From contig NZ_QYLP01000045.1 of the NCBI RefSeq assembly GCF_003614925.1, positions 1 through 64,000 of the forward strand: a stretch of DNA of 64,000 bases. Direction: 5' to 3'. Position numbers and translations under genes: made by a program. This document shows, one piece after another, positions 21,007 through 29,956 of this stretch. The stretch comes from Arthrobacter celericrescens. Its GTDB lineage: Bacteria > Actinomycetota > Actinomycetes > Actinomycetales > Micrococcaceae. Each line of letters starts with the position of its first letter. Position 1 is the stretch's first letter. The notes under the pieces were generated by a model. The model was not told where the DNA came from and ran no database searches. It saw nothing but the letters and a program-made list of their open reading frames with translations.

Positions 21007-22088
21007 TGCTGGGTTCCCCGCTTCTTGTGGCTGTCTGCTGTGCGTGCCGGCTGGCGGTGGTTCTCGTCCCACTCGCTGTAGGCGGAGACGATATCGGCCA
21101 CAAGGCGGTGGCGGACCACGTCGCCGGCGTCCAGGATCGTAAAGTTCACGTCTTCGATGCCGTCGAGGATCTCGCGGACGACGCGCAGGCCCGAGCTCGA
21201 GCCGAAGGGAAGGTCCACCTGGGTGACGTCGCCGGTGACCACCATCTTCGAGCCGAAGCCCAGGCGGGTCAGGAACATCTTCATCTGTTCCGGGGTGGTG
21301 TTCTGGGCCTCGTCGAGGATGATGAACGCATCGTTGAGAGTGCGGCCGCGCATGTAGGCCAGCGGCGCCACTTCGATGGTCCCGGCGGCCATGAGCCGAG
21401 GAATCGACTCGGGATCGATCATGTCGTGCAGGGCGTCGTAGAGCGGCCGCAGGTAGGGGTCGATCTTGTCGTTCAGGGTTCCGGGCAGGAAGCCGAGCCG
21501 CTCCCCCGCCTCCACGGCCGGCCGGGTGAGGATGATCCGGGTGACTTCCTTCATCTGGAGCGCCTGCACGGCCTTGGCCATGGCCAGGTAGGTCTTGCCC
21601 GTGCCGGCGGGGCCGATGCCGAAAATGACGGTGTTGCCATCGATGGCGTCGACGTAGTTCTTCTGGTTCAGCGTCTTCGGCCGGATGGTGCGGCCGCGGC
21701 TGGACAGGATGTTGTGGGTCAGCACATCCACAGGGCTTTGCACCGACTGGCTGCGCAGCAAGGATACCAGCTGCTTCAGGGCGTCCGGGGTGATGACAGT
21801 CCCCTTGGCTACCAGGGCGCGGACTTCTTCGAGGAGGCGCATGATCCGGGGAACATCCGCGGGCGGGCCGCTGAAGGAAAGTTCGTTGCCGCGGACGTGG
21901 AAGTCGATGCCGGGGAACTGCTCCTCGATGTACCGCAGCGCCTCGTCATGGCTACCCAGCGACTGAACCATCTGATCCGCGTTCTCGAAGACGACTACTT
22001 CCGTCCGGAGGCCCGGAACAGAATGCGGAAATTCGGTTCGAACCGTCTCGGCGCTGCCAGCCCGTGGCCGCCCGTTCAAATCAGTCAT
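21003..22088 (-). CDS. phoH: PhoH family ATPase
   Basis: Cytosolic NTPase of the PhoH family, related to superfamily 1 helicases and linked to RNA metabolism. The Walker A motif is [19 protein letters not shown], Walker B is FIILDEAQN, and [19 protein letters not shown] follows. The N-terminal ~100 residues form a KH-like domain ([18 protein letters not shown]). Length of 361 is usual. It is first in the phoH-ybeY-CBS-era unit. The region upstream of its ATG contains no further gene, so the promoter should lie there, although I could not point to clear hexamers. Confidence 0.95.
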   Translation of the reverse strand: MTDLNGRPRAGSAETVRTEFPHSVPGLRTEVVVFENADQMVQSLGSHDEALRYIEEQFPGIDFHVRGNELSFSGPPADVPRIMRLLEEVRALVAKGTVITPDALKQLVSLLRSQSVQSPVDVLTHNILSSRGRTIRPKTLNQKNYVDAIDGNTVIFGIGPAGTGKTYLAMAKAVQALQMKEVTRIILTRPAVEAGERLGFLPGTLNDKIDPYLRPLYDALHDMIDPESIPRLMAAGTIEVAPLAYMRGRTLNDAFIILDEAQNTTPEQMKMFLTRLGFGSKMVVTGDVTQVDLPFGSSSGLRVVREILDGIEDVNFTILDAGDVVRHRLVADIVSAYSEWDENHRQPARTADSHKKRGTQQ

Positions 22089-22439
22089 GGTGTTGGCCGT
22101 GTGGCCTATGCTCCTCCGCTGTGGATGTATGCGTTGCCTTTCCGGGCCCTGGCCTGCCCGCGGCAGGTGTTTCCCGGAATGATTCCCATCCTACGCCAGC
22201 AGCCCCGTGGCCCGACGGCGGCAGGCGGGTCCGGCAGGGCCGGTCCCGGACGGTTTGGTATCAACTCGGCATCGGCCGCGTATCAATAGCGTTTCAGTTC
22301 CGCCGGGGGCCGCGGAAGCGGCGCCGCGGGCTGCCGGGCTGTGCCAAGCTGAGTTAGGACAAACAGTCCAACTGCCCGTTTCGACGGGGCAGCTCAACAC
22401 CTGCCGCAACGGCAGGACACCCAACAGCAGGAATCCAGC
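22089..22439. other. Intergenic region between phoH and the lipoprotein gene
   Basis: These 351 bases lie between divergent genes. I see no coding potential with a coherent protein and no strong terminator. The region must hold the phoH promoter and probably that of the lipoprotein gene. A TAGGAC at about 22355 is the best plus-strand -10 candidate, but it is unconvincing. Confidence 0.4.
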
Positions 22440-22490
22440 ATCAGAACAGCAGCCAGCATCCGCAGGGGCGGCAAGCGGAACCATTCCGTC

Positions 22491-23378
22491 TTGTTCGTTT
22501 CCGCGCTGGCCGCTGCCCTCCTGCTGAACGGCTGCATCGCCGACGGCGGAACCGTGGAACAGGCCGGAGCCCCGGAGGCCGGGCAGCAGCAGGTCCAGAA
22601 CACCCCGTCCAGCAACGCACCGCTGGAAACCACGCAGGCATCGAGCAAGGTGCCCGTGTACTGGATCGGCCGCAACGGCAGCGGGGTGGCCCTGCACCGC
22701 GAATTCCGCGACAACCCGGGCACGGAAAACCCCATCACCACCGCCCTGCGCACCATGATGACGGCGAAGCCGCTGGACCACGACTTCTTCACTCCGTGGC
22801 AGGAGCCCGGCGACCTTGCGACGTCGATTTCGGGCAAGAACGTGGTCACGGTGGACGTGTCCCGTGACGCCTTCAATTCGAACCTCGACGCCGGCATGGC
22901 CCGGCTCGCCGTGCAGCAGCTCGTGTATACGGCCACGGCGGCCGCGGCGAGTTCCGGGCTGATCGACTCCGGACAGCAGATCCAGGTGGTCATCCTGGTG
23001 GACGGCCACAGGGATTTCATGGCCTTCGGGCAGGTCAAGCTCGGCGCCCCCATGGTCCGCGACGCATCCATGGTGGCCCCGGTCTGGATCATCGACCCGC
23101 AGGAAGACCTCACCCTGGCCAGCGGTCCCGTGAAGTTCAACGGCCGCGCCACCATCGAGGGAGCGAAGCTGAAGTGGCAGATCTTCCGTGAGGCAGCAAA
23201 CGGTGAGAAGGCCCTTTACCTGGACGGCGGAACCACCGCGTCCTCTGTGACCGGCCAGGGCGGCACCTTCAGTTTCACGGTCGGCCTCGGCACGGGCCGC
23301 TACGAGCTGCGGGTCACCTTGCCGGCGCAGGCCGGCGAGATGGCGTCCACGGACACCCGTTCCTTCAACGTCCGCTGA
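22491..23378 (+). CDS. GerMN/Gmad2-domain lipoprotein
   Basis: Extracytoplasmic lipoprotein with lipobox LLNGC, the cysteine being residue 15 from this TTG. A GerMN domain follows (about 60-190, including VVTVDVSRDAFNSN and IQVVILVDG), then a Gmad2 immunoglobulin-like domain (about 195-295, with PVWIIDPQEDLTLASGPVKF). Function is unknown; relatives occur in actinobacterial envelopes. The TTG gives a signal peptide with no basic n-region. An in-frame AUC at 22440 preceded by AGGA at proper spacing would add RTAASIRRGGKRNHSV, restoring it, so the real start may be there. It is a single gene convergent with rsmE. Confidence 0.82.
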   Translation: MFVSALAAALLLNGCIADGGTVEQAGAPEAGQQQVQNTPSSNAPLETTQASSKVPVYWIGRNGSGVALHREFRDNPGTENPITTALRTMMTAKPLDHDFFTPWQEPGDLATSISGKNVVTVDVSRDAFNSNLDAGMARLAVQQLVYTATAAAASSGLIDSGQQIQVVILVDGHRDFMAFGQVKLGAPMVRDASMVAPVWIIDPQEDLTLASGPVKFNGRATIEGAKLKWQIFREAANGEKALYLDGGTTASSVTGQGGTFSFTVGLGTGRYELRVTLPAQAGEMASTDTRSFNVR

Positions 23379-23456
23379 CCTTCAGTCCTGACCCTTAACT
23401 TCGGCCCCGCCAGCATCAGCTGATTCCGCCGTGCTGCATTGCCCGACGAACGCGGG

Positions 23457-24233
23457 CTACCAGCGCCCGAGGATGTCGCTCGCCAGCACGATCGCGGCCG
23501 GGCCGGCAGTTGACGAGCGCAGCACGTGGTTGCCCAGCAGCGCAGTCACCGCTCCCTCGTCGGCCAGCCGGGTGACTTCGCGCGGGGTGATCCCGCCTTC
23601 GGGCCCCACCAGGAGCAGGACTTCGCGCACTCCGTCCGTGCCGCCGTCGGGCAGTCCCTCCAGCCAGTCCGCGAGGGCGGCGCGCAAGGGACGCTTGGCG
23701 TCCTCGTGCAGGATGACGGCGAGGTCGGCCGCCGCGACCGCTTTGGCCAGCCCGGCGCCGTCGACGGCGGGACGCACCTCGGGGATCCAGGCCCGCCGGG
23801 CCTGCTTCGCCGCCGCGGAGACGACCGACTGCCATTTGGCATGGGCCTTCGCGGCCCGATCACCCTTCCAGCGCACGATCGACCGTTCCGACTGCCAGGG
23901 GATGACGGCGTCGACGCCGAGTTCCGTGGCGGTTTCGATGGCGAGCTCATCGCGGTCGCCCTTGGCCAGGGCCTGGACAAGTACCAGCCGCACGGCGGGC
24001 CGCGGCTCCTCGCGGAGCTCCACGGCTTCGACGGTCAGTGTCCCCTGGCCGGTTTCGAGGACCGTGCCCACCAGGCGCTTGCCGGCACCGTCGGCGATGT
24101 CCACCGCTTCCCCGGCTTCGAGCCGCTTGACGGTGACTGCGTGCCGGGCCTCGGCCCCGTCAAGGACGAAGGTGTCGCCGGGCGTCAGCCCGTCGAGGGC
24201 TCCCGCCGGAGCGAAGAAGACGGGGTTGCTCAT
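23457..24233 (-). CDS. rsmE: 16S rRNA m3U1498 methyltransferase RsmE
   Basis: SPOUT-class methyltransferase that methylates N3 of U1498 in 16S rRNA. Motifs: N-terminal PUA-like part with HAVTVKRLEAGEAVDI, then the knot region LVLVQALAKGDRDELAIE, IPWQSERSIVRWKGDRA, LLVGPEGGITPREV and LGNHVLRSSTAGPAAIV that bind S-adenosylmethionine. Length of 258 is usual. The gene lies 18 nt after dnaJ, with GGGAG before its ATG. It is the third member of the hrcA-dnaJ-rsmE unit and so probably heat-inducible. Confidence 0.95.
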   Translation of the reverse strand: MSNPVFFAPAGALDGLTPGDTFVLDGAEARHAVTVKRLEAGEAVDIADGAGKRLVGTVLETGQGTLTVEAVELREEPRPAVRLVLVQALAKGDRDELAIETATELGVDAVIPWQSERSIVRWKGDRAAKAHAKWQSVVSAAAKQARRAWIPEVRPAVDGAGLAKAVAAADLAVILHEDAKRPLRAALADWLEGLPDGGTDGVREVLLLVGPEGGITPREVTRLADEGAVTALLGNHVLRSSTAGPAAIVLASDILGRW

Positions 24234-24251
24234 TGCTGCAGGCTCCCGGGG

Positions 24252-25379
24252 CTACAGGTTGCCGAACTTGTCCCGCAGCTTGGCGAACATGCCGCCGCTG
24301 GCCACGAGCTTGCCCTCGGTGAATTGTTCGCCGCGCAGCTTGGCGAGCTGGCGCAGCAGGTCTTCCTGGGCAGGGTCGAGCTTGCCCGGCGTCTCCACGT
24401 GCAGGTGCACCTTGAGGTCACCTCGGCCGTAGCCGCGCAGGTGGGTGACGCCGAGGCCGCGAAGGGTAATGACCTCCCCGGACTGGGTGCCGGACTTCAC
24501 GTCCACTTCCTGCGGGCCGTCGAAGGTCTCGAAGCTGAGCTCGGTGCCGAGCGCGGCCGCGGTCATGGGCACGCTCAGGGTGGCGTGCAGGTCGTCGCCC
24601 TCACGGGTGAAGGTGGCATCGCTGTTGACGCGGATCTCGACGTACAGGTCGCCGGACGGACCGCCGGCGGGACCGGCTTCGCCCTGGCCGGAAAGCTGGA
24701 TGCGGGTACCCGTGCCGACGCCGGCAGGCACCTTGATGGTCAGCGAACGGCGGCTGCGGATGCGGCCCTGGCCGTTGCACTCGTTGCAGGGGTCCTTGAT
24801 GACGGTGCCGAAACCCTCGCAGGAACCGCAGGGCGCGGCGGTCATGACCTGGCCGAGGATGGAACGCACCGCGCGCTGGACCTGCCCGCTGCCGCCGCAG
24901 ATGTCGCAGCGTTCCGGGTGGGTGCCCGGGCGGCAGCAGGAGCCTTCACAGGTGGGGCAGACGACGGCGGTGTCCACCTCGAGCTTCTTGTTCACACCGA
25001 ACACGGCGTCCTTGAGGTCCACGCGGACGCTGATGAGCGCGTCCTGGCCGCGGCGGGTGCGCGAGGCCGGGCCCTGCATGCCGCCGCCACCGCCGAAGAA
25101 GGTGTCGAAGATGTCCTGGAAGGCGAAACCCTGGCCGGCGTAGCCGCCGCCGAAACCGTTGTCCGTGCCGTTCTCGTTGCCGGTGGCGTCATAGACGCGG
25201 CGCTTCTGGGGGTCGGAGAGGACCTCGTAGGCGTGCGTGACGGCCTTGAACTGCTCCGCCACGTCCTCCCCCGGGTTGACGTCGGGGTGCAGCTTCCGTG
25301 CAAGCTTGCGGTACGCCTTCTTGATCTCCTCGCCGGTCGCTTCCGGGGAGACGCCCAGGACGTCGTAGTGGCTGCTCAA
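24252..25379 (-). CDS. dnaJ: Chaperone DnaJ
   Basis: Co-chaperone that stimulates DnaK ATPase and delivers unfolded clients. J domain at residues 1-70 with the HPD motif in [11 protein letters not shown], then a Gly/Phe-rich stretch ([18 protein letters not shown]). Next come four CxxCxGxG zinc repeats ([32 protein letters not shown]). The client-binding beta domains end in KLRDKFGNL. The first repeat has a slightly atypical end, GSC. At 375 residues it is a type I DnaJ. It lies 57 nt after hrcA, the arrangement of the second actinobacterial dnaJ. Confidence 0.97.
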   Translation of the reverse strand: MSSHYDVLGVSPEATGEEIKKAYRKLARKLHPDVNPGEDVAEQFKAVTHAYEVLSDPQKRRVYDATGNENGTDNGFGGGYAGQGFAFQDIFDTFFGGGGGMQGPASRTRRGQDALISVRVDLKDAVFGVNKKLEVDTAVVCPTCEGSCCRPGTHPERCDICGGSGQVQRAVRSILGQVMTAAPCGSCEGFGTVIKDPCNECNGQGRIRSRRSLTIKVPAGVGTGTRIQLSGQGEAGPAGGPSGDLYVEIRVNSDATFTREGDDLHATLSVPMTAAALGTELSFETFDGPQEVDVKSGTQSGEVITLRGLGVTHLRGYGRGDLKVHLHVETPGKLDPAQEDLLRQLAKLRGEQFTEGKLVASGGMFAKLRDKFGNL

Positions 25380-25436
25380 AGTCGGTTTCTCTTCCTTCTT
25401 GTCCTGCTGTTCTTGCTGCGGTGGATCCGGCGGGCC

Positions 25437-26450
25437 TCAGCTGCCGAGGATCCTCGAAAGGTAACGTGCCACCGCGCGGACGGCGGCCATGCTGCTGGGA
25501 TAGTCCATGCGGGTTGGGCCGATGATGCCGATCTTCGCGGAGGCACCCGGACCGTATCCAGTGGCGACGACCGACGCTTCGGACAACCCGTCATAGGGGT
25601 TCTCCCGGCCGATGCTGACGGTGACGCCGCGCGGATCCTCGGCCATTTCGGAAAGCAGGCGCAGCATGACCACCTGTTCTTCGAGGGCTTCCAGGACCGG
25701 GCCGATGCTCAGCGGGAAGTCGACGTTGGAGCGGGCGAGGTTCGCCGTACCGGCCATCATCATCCGTTCGTCGCGGCTGCTTTCGGCCAGTTTGTCCAGG
25801 CCGCGGGCGAGCACGGCCGCCGGGGCCTGCAGGGCCGGCGGACACAGGGCCACAACCGGCGCCAGCAGTTGCGGCAAGTGCGCCAGCGGCGCGCCGGAGA
25901 TGCCGGACAGGAAGCGTGCCCGCAGCAAAGTGAGGTCCTCGTCGCTGACGTCCACGCCGGCGTCGACGACCCGCTGTTCGACCTTGCCGCTGTCCGCGAT
26001 CAGCACCACGAGCACCTGGCGCGGCGCCAGGAGCACGAATTCGATGTGCCGCAGCTTGGCGCGCGTGGAGTGCGGGTACTGCACGACGGCGACCTGGTTG
26101 GTCAGCTGCGAGAGCAGCCGGACGGTGCGCTCCAGGATGTCGTCGACGTCGTCCGCTCCCTCGAGGAGCGAGTGGATGGCCCTCCGCTCCGCGGCCGAGA
26201 GCGGCTTCATCGCCGAGATGCGGTCCACGAAAAGACGGTAGCCCTTGTCGGTGGGGATGCGCCCGGCGCTGGTGTGCGGGGCCGCGATGAGGCCCTCTTC
26301 CTCCAGCAGCGCCATGTCGTTGCGGATGGTGGCACTGGACACGCCCAGATGGTGCCGTTCCACCAATGCCTTGGAGCCGACCGGTTCGCGCGAATGCACG
26401 TAGTCTTCGACGATGGCACGCAGCACTTCAAGCTTGCGTGGCTCGCTCAT
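25437..26450 (-). CDS. hrcA: Heat-inducible transcription repressor HrcA
   Basis: Repressor that binds the CIRCE operator of chaperone genes. The winged-helix N-terminus ([18 protein letters not shown] to [20 protein letters not shown]) and the dimerisation/inserted domain are complete, giving 337 residues. Characteristic segments include [18 protein letters not shown] and [19 protein letters not shown]. The ATG at 26450 was preferred to an in-frame start at 26528, because homology begins at MSEPRK and GGGGAGG precedes it. A CIRCE lies 82 nt upstream, so the operon is autoregulated. Confidence 0.96.
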   Translation of the reverse strand: MSEPRKLEVLRAIVEDYVHSREPVGSKALVERHHLGVSSATIRNDMALLEEEGLIAAPHTSAGRIPTDKGYRLFVDRISAMKPLSAAERRAIHSLLEGADDVDDILERTVRLLSQLTNQVAVVQYPHSTRAKLRHIEFVLLAPRQVLVVLIADSGKVEQRVVDAGVDVSDEDLTLLRARFLSGISGAPLAHLPQLLAPVVALCPPALQAPAAVLARGLDKLAESSRDERMMMAGTANLARSNVDFPLSIGPVLEALEEQVVMLRLLSEMAEDPRGVTVSIGRENPYDGLSEASVVATGYGPGASAKIGIIGPTRMDYPSSMAAVRAVARYLSRILGS

Positions 26451-26531
26451 GCTCCTGCCTCCCCTCGGACGTTCCAGCCCTGGATTCCCTCGTGTCTTGT
26501 GCGCGTCCGCCTGCCGGCGGATCCGCAATTC

Positions 26532-26558
26532 TTAGCACTCAACATGCCCAAGTGCTAA
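26532..26558. promoter_or_regulatory. CIRCE operator of hrcA-dnaJ
   Basis: TTAGCACTC, 9 nt, AAGTGCTAA. This matches the consensus TTAGCACTC-N9-GAGTGCTAA with a single mismatch (G to A at the first base of the right arm). It begins 2 nt downstream of a minus-strand -10, so HrcA binding would cover the transcription start. Confidence 0.9.
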
Positions 26559-26560
26559 CA

Positions 26561-26566
26561 AGTCTA
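26561..26566 (-). promoter_or_regulatory. -10 element of hrcA
   Basis: TAGACT on the minus strand directly abuts the CIRCE. The predicted start of transcription falls inside the operator. The -35 is not clear. Confidence 0.5.
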
Positions 26567-26680
26567 GTATGTGCCGGGCCGTTGTTAGCATTGGTACCGC
26601 TCGCGGCGAACAAGCTTCCCGCAGGCTCCGGCGGCTTCCGGCGGCCGGAACGACCTCCGACAGCGAAGTGGTGTGACACT

Positions 26681-27556
26681 GTGTCGTACGACAACTGGGG
26701 CCCCCGGACGCTTTCCGCCCCCGCCAAAAGGGCGCTTCCCGAGGTTCCGGCCGAACCTGGAATGGTCCTCGAGGACGTGCAGTCCGGCTGGGTGGGCGCA
26801 GTGGTCCGCATCGAGAAGTCCGGGGGCATGCACATCGTCGCGCTGGAGGACCGGCACGGCAGGACCAAGTCCTTCCGCCTCGGCTTCGGCTTCCTGCTGG
26901 ACGGCCAGCCCGTCAAGCTCCTTCCGCCGGTGCCCCGGTCCGCATCAGCCAGTGCAGCGCCGGGTACGGCGGCCGCCGTCCCGGCCGGCCGCACCGCGTC
27001 CGGTTCCGTCAAGGTCGCCGGCCAGCGAGCCCAGGTGGCCAAGGCCAGCCGCATCTGGGTGGAAGGCAAGCACGACGCCGAACTCGTCGAGAAGGTCTGG
27101 GGCGACGACCTCCGGGTGGAGGGCATCGTCGTCGAGCCCCTGCACGGCGTGGACGATCTCAAGGCCGCCATCGCGGACTTCTCCCCCGGCCCCGGGCGAA
27201 AGCTCGGCATCCTGGTGGACCACCTGGTCCGGGATTCCAAGGAATCCCGCATCGCGGCCGACGCCATGACCCTCCCCGGGGCGGCGGGGAACGTCCTGAT
27301 TGTCGGGCACCCGTACGTGGACGTGTGGCAGGCCATCCGGCCGAAGACGCTCGGGATCGAGCGCTGGCCGGAGGTGCCCCGCGGAACGGACTGGAAGACC
27401 GGCATCCTGAAGGCCTTCGGCTGGCCGCACGCCACCGCCGAGGACGTCGGCCTGGGCTGGCAGAAACTCCTGGGCGCGGTGCGCAGCTACGCGGACCTCG
27501 AAGCTTCGCTGCTGGGCCGCGTGGAAGAAGTCATCGACTTCCTCACCGCCCCCTGA
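26681..27556 (+). CDS. DUF3097 family protein
   Basis: Actinobacterial protein of 291 residues, function unknown. The N-terminal part (YDNWGPRTLSAPAKRALPEV) leads to a small beta-rich domain (about 30-75). After a linker comes a segment resembling a TOPRIM-type fold, IWVEGKHDAELVEKVWGDDL and KLGILVDHLVRDSKES, with conserved acidic residues placed as in the E...DxD pattern. This similarity is my inference. The GTG at 26681 was chosen because family members begin close to the YDxWG motif. It is divergent from hrcA, and the CIRCE is oriented toward hrcA rather than this gene. Confidence 0.85.
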   Translation: MSYDNWGPRTLSAPAKRALPEVPAEPGMVLEDVQSGWVGAVVRIEKSGGMHIVALEDRHGRTKSFRLGFGFLLDGQPVKLLPPVPRSASASAAPGTAAAVPAGRTASGSVKVAGQRAQVAKASRIWVEGKHDAELVEKVWGDDLRVEGIVVEPLHGVDDLKAAIADFSPGPGRKLGILVDHLVRDSKESRIAADAMTLPGAAGNVLIVGHPYVDVWQAIRPKTLGIERWPEVPRGTDWKTGILKAFGWPHATAEDVGLGWQKLLGAVRSYADLEASLLGRVEEVIDFLTAP

Positions 27557-27670
27557 CCCTGCCTGCCGCAGCGGACCGCCCGCGCCATGCCGGGCAGCTG
27601 GTCCCGTAAGCACCCCCGACCCAGTATTCTGGGACAGCACCACCGGAACCGAGCCTTTAAGGAAGACACA

Positions 27671-28084
27671 GTGGCAGAGAACGCTCCCGACGGGATGGAC
27701 GCCCCCCAGGGCGAGCCCCAGTACCACGGCGTCCCTGCCAACGCGCTCCCCCTGACCGCGGGTGAAGACCGCCAGTGGGCAACCCTGGCCCACTTCGGCG
27801 GAATCCTCGGCTGTGTACCAGCGCTGCTGATCTACCTGATCTTCCGGGACCGCGGCCCGTTCACTGCCCAGGAGTCCAAGGAAGCCCTCAACTTCACCCT
27901 GCCTCCCACCATCGCGGCGGTACTCGCCAACATCCTGGTGATCCTGCCGGTGGTGGGCAACCTGTTCGCGGTGCTGGCCACGGCGATCTGGGTGGCGCTG
28001 ACGTGCTTCGCGGTATCAGCGGGTATCCGGGTCAACCATGGCCAGCCGCACAGGTACCGCTTCAACCTGCGCTGGATCAAGTAG
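27671..28084 (+). CDS. DUF4870 domain membrane protein
   Basis: Small membrane protein of 137 residues in the DUF4870 (Tic20-like) family, function unknown. The hydrophilic N-terminus is followed by ALPLTAGEDRQWATLAHFGG, the usual family opening. Helices lie around LGCVPALLIYLIF and a double segment from PPTIAAVLANILVILPVVG to AVSAGI. It ends NHGQPHRYRFNLRWIK. The GTG start at 27671 has AAGGAAG about 7 nt upstream. A TATTCT at about 27625 may be its -10. It is convergent, with a gap of only 4 nt, with the next gene. Confidence 0.87.
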   Translation: MAENAPDGMDAPQGEPQYHGVPANALPLTAGEDRQWATLAHFGGILGCVPALLIYLIFRDRGPFTAQESKEALNFTLPPTIAAVLANILVILPVVGNLFAVLATAIWVALTCFAVSAGIRVNHGQPHRYRFNLRWIK

Positions 28085-28088
28085 CAGC

Positions 28089-28607
28089 CTAGAGGTTGCG
28101 GATCCACGCATCCGCGGACGGCAGCACGAACGGTACCGAGTCGCTCTCCAGGGCGGCGATGAGCAACGCGAGCAGCACCCAGCCGACCCACGCGCCGACC
28201 ACATCGACCGCCCGGTTGCCCAGGGTCTCTTTCTCACCGAATCCCGGCACGTACCTCTCGAAGAATTCCCAGCCGATGGTGATGACCGCAACCACGACGA
28301 GCGGCACCGACCAGAAGCCCAACATGGCACCGGCCGAGGCATGGATCCACGACCACCGGTCGAAGGGGACATGGTCGATGTCCTGCGGCCCGTTGCCCTG
28401 CTTCTGGACGATGTCCCGGTAGCCCAGGTACAGGGCAAAGGCGACCCAGACCACCGTGCCGCCGATCCTGATGACCCAGGCGGCGGTGCCCACTTTCGGG
28501 TCGAAGGTCATCAGGGAGAGCAGCAGGAATCCTGCCACAACTACGAGGAAAAGGACTGCGCTCCGCCAGGGAACGCCGAACGGGGACTGCGCTGAAATCG
28601 AAGACAT
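28089..28607 (-). CDS. Integral membrane protein of unknown function
   Basis: Protein of 172 residues that I do not recognise as a named family. It has about four hydrophobic segments: SAVLFLVVVAGFLLLSLMTF, VIRIGGTVVWVAFALYLGY, GFWSVPLVVVAVITIGWEFF and AWVGWVLLALLIAALES. A conserved-looking GWEFFERYVPGFGEKETLGNR, then DVVGAWVGW, could place a Glu-rich site next to the membrane, as in several small membrane enzymes; this is only an impression. I took the ATG at 28607 (MSSISAQSPF); an in-frame ATG 15 nt upstream is possible. It is a single gene between DUF4870 and hemW. Confidence 0.72.
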   Translation of the reverse strand: MSSISAQSPFGVPWRSAVLFLVVVAGFLLLSLMTFDPKVGTAAWVIRIGGTVVWVAFALYLGYRDIVQKQGNGPQDIDHVPFDRWSWIHASAGAMLGFWSVPLVVVAVITIGWEFFERYVPGFGEKETLGNRAVDVVGAWVGWVLLALLIAALESDSVPFVLPSADAWIRNL

Positions 28608-28726
28608 GATCCCTCCCAGCATTGGTCTTCACACAGCGGGCGGAGCCGGCCAGCCAGGGCGGATCGCCGGGCGTCCACGCACATGATATTCCCGGCAGGA
28701 ACAGCTGAACAGGTGCCTGCGTGGCC

Positions 28727-29956
28727 CTATTCGGGCAGCAGCCGGCGCACCACGGCGTCGGCCAGGAGGCGGCCCTTCAGGGTCAGGACCAGGCGGCCCT
28801 TGAAGGCTTCCGCGGGCTCCACCAGCCCGTCCGCGATCAAGCCGGCGACGGCGTGCCGGCCGACGGCGTCGAGCGCGTCCACTTCCAGCCCGCTCCCCAG
28901 CCGCGCCTCCAGCATGATGCGCTCCACCTCGCGGGTTCCGGCGTCGAGGGTTTCGCGTCCTGCCGCCGGGGACTCACCCGCGGTGAGCCGGTTGGCGTAG
29001 GCGGTGGGGTGCTTGACGTTCCACCACCGGACCCCGCCGATGTGCGAATGCGAGCCCGGTCCGATGCCCCACCAGTCGTCCCCGCGCCAGTAGGCCAGGT
29101 TGTGGCGGCAGGCATGGTCCGGAGTGCGGGACCAGTTACTGACTTCGTACCAGGACAGGCCGGCGGCGGAAATGAGTTCGTCGGCGAGTTCGTACTTCGC
29201 GGCGTGGTCGTCGTCGTCGATTCCGGGGACCTCGCCGCGGCGCATCTGCGCGGCGAGCTTGGTGCCTTCCTCGACGATGAGCGCGTAGGCGCTGATGTGA
29301 TCCGGCGCGTAGGACAGGGCGGCGTTCAGGGAGGTCCGCCAGTCGTCCATGGACTCGCCGGGTGTGCCGTAGATGAGGTCCAGGCTGACGTCGAGGCCGG
29401 CGTCGCGGGCCCACTGCACGGCCTGCGGCACGCGTTCGGGGCTGTGGGTGCGGTCCAGGACCTTGAGCACGTGCGGCACCGCCGACTGCATGCCGAAAGA
29501 CACGCGGGTGAAGCCGGCGTCGGCCAGCAACTGCAGCGACTCCGGTGTGACCGAATCCGGGTTCGCTTCCGTGGTGACTTCGGCGCCCGGCTCCAGTCCC
29601 CAGTGCCCGACGCCGGCGCTCAGTATCCGCGCGAGGTCTCCGGCGGGGAGCAGCGTGGGGGTGCCGCCGCCGAAGAAGACGGTGCTGATCCTGCGGGCCG
29701 GGAGCCCGGACGCCTCCATGGCGCGGGCTGCGAAGTCGACCTCGGCCACTGCCGTGCCGGCGTAGGCGTCCTGGGACGCACCGCCGCCCAGTTCCTTGGC
29801 GGTGTAGGTGTTGAAGTCGCAGTACCCGCAGCGGACGGCGCAGAACGGGATGTGGACGTACAGGCCGAATTTCCGGTGTTCGACGCCGTCCAGCACCTGC
29901 GGGGGCAGCAGACCGTCCGCAGGTGCCGGATCGCCGAGGGGAAGGGCGCTTGGCAC
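28727..29956 (-). CDS. hemW: Radical SAM heme chaperone/coproporphyrinogen oxidase-like HemW
   Basis: Radical SAM protein related to HemN. In studied bacteria HemW is a heme chaperone rather than an oxidase. The 4Fe-4S motif CxxxCxxC is in IPFCAVRCGYCDFNTY at about residue 37, followed by FFGGGTPTLL and the SAM-binding TTEANPDSVT. GIGPGSHSHIGGVRWWN and the C-terminal HemN winged-helix part are present. It has 409 residues. Its GTG shares one base with the lepA stop (TAGTG), a coupling seen in many genomes. Confidence 0.94.
   Translation of the reverse strand: MPSALPLGDPAPADGLLPPQVLDGVEHRKFGLYVHIPFCAVRCGYCDFNTYTAKELGGGASQDAYAGTAVAEVDFAARAMEASGLPARRISTVFFGGGTPTLLPAGDLARILSAGVGHWGLEPGAEVTTEANPDSVTPESLQLLADAGFTRVSFGMQSAVPHVLKVLDRTHSPERVPQAVQWARDAGLDVSLDLIYGTPGESMDDWRTSLNAALSYAPDHISAYALIVEEGTKLAAQMRRGEVPGIDDDDHAAKYELADELISAAGLSWYEVSNWSRTPDHACRHNLAYWRGDDWWGIGPGSHSHIGGVRWWNVKHPTAYANRLTAGESPAAGRETLDAGTREVERIMLEARLGSGLEVDALDAVGRHAVAGLIADGLVEPAEAFKGRLVLTLKGRLLADAVVRRLLPE

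Noticed and set aside
23526..26558. 1010-codon plus-strand frame opposite rsmE, dnaJ and hrcA
   Set aside because: Spans three well-supported genes in antisense and has low-complexity composition. High-GC DNA produces such frames by chance.
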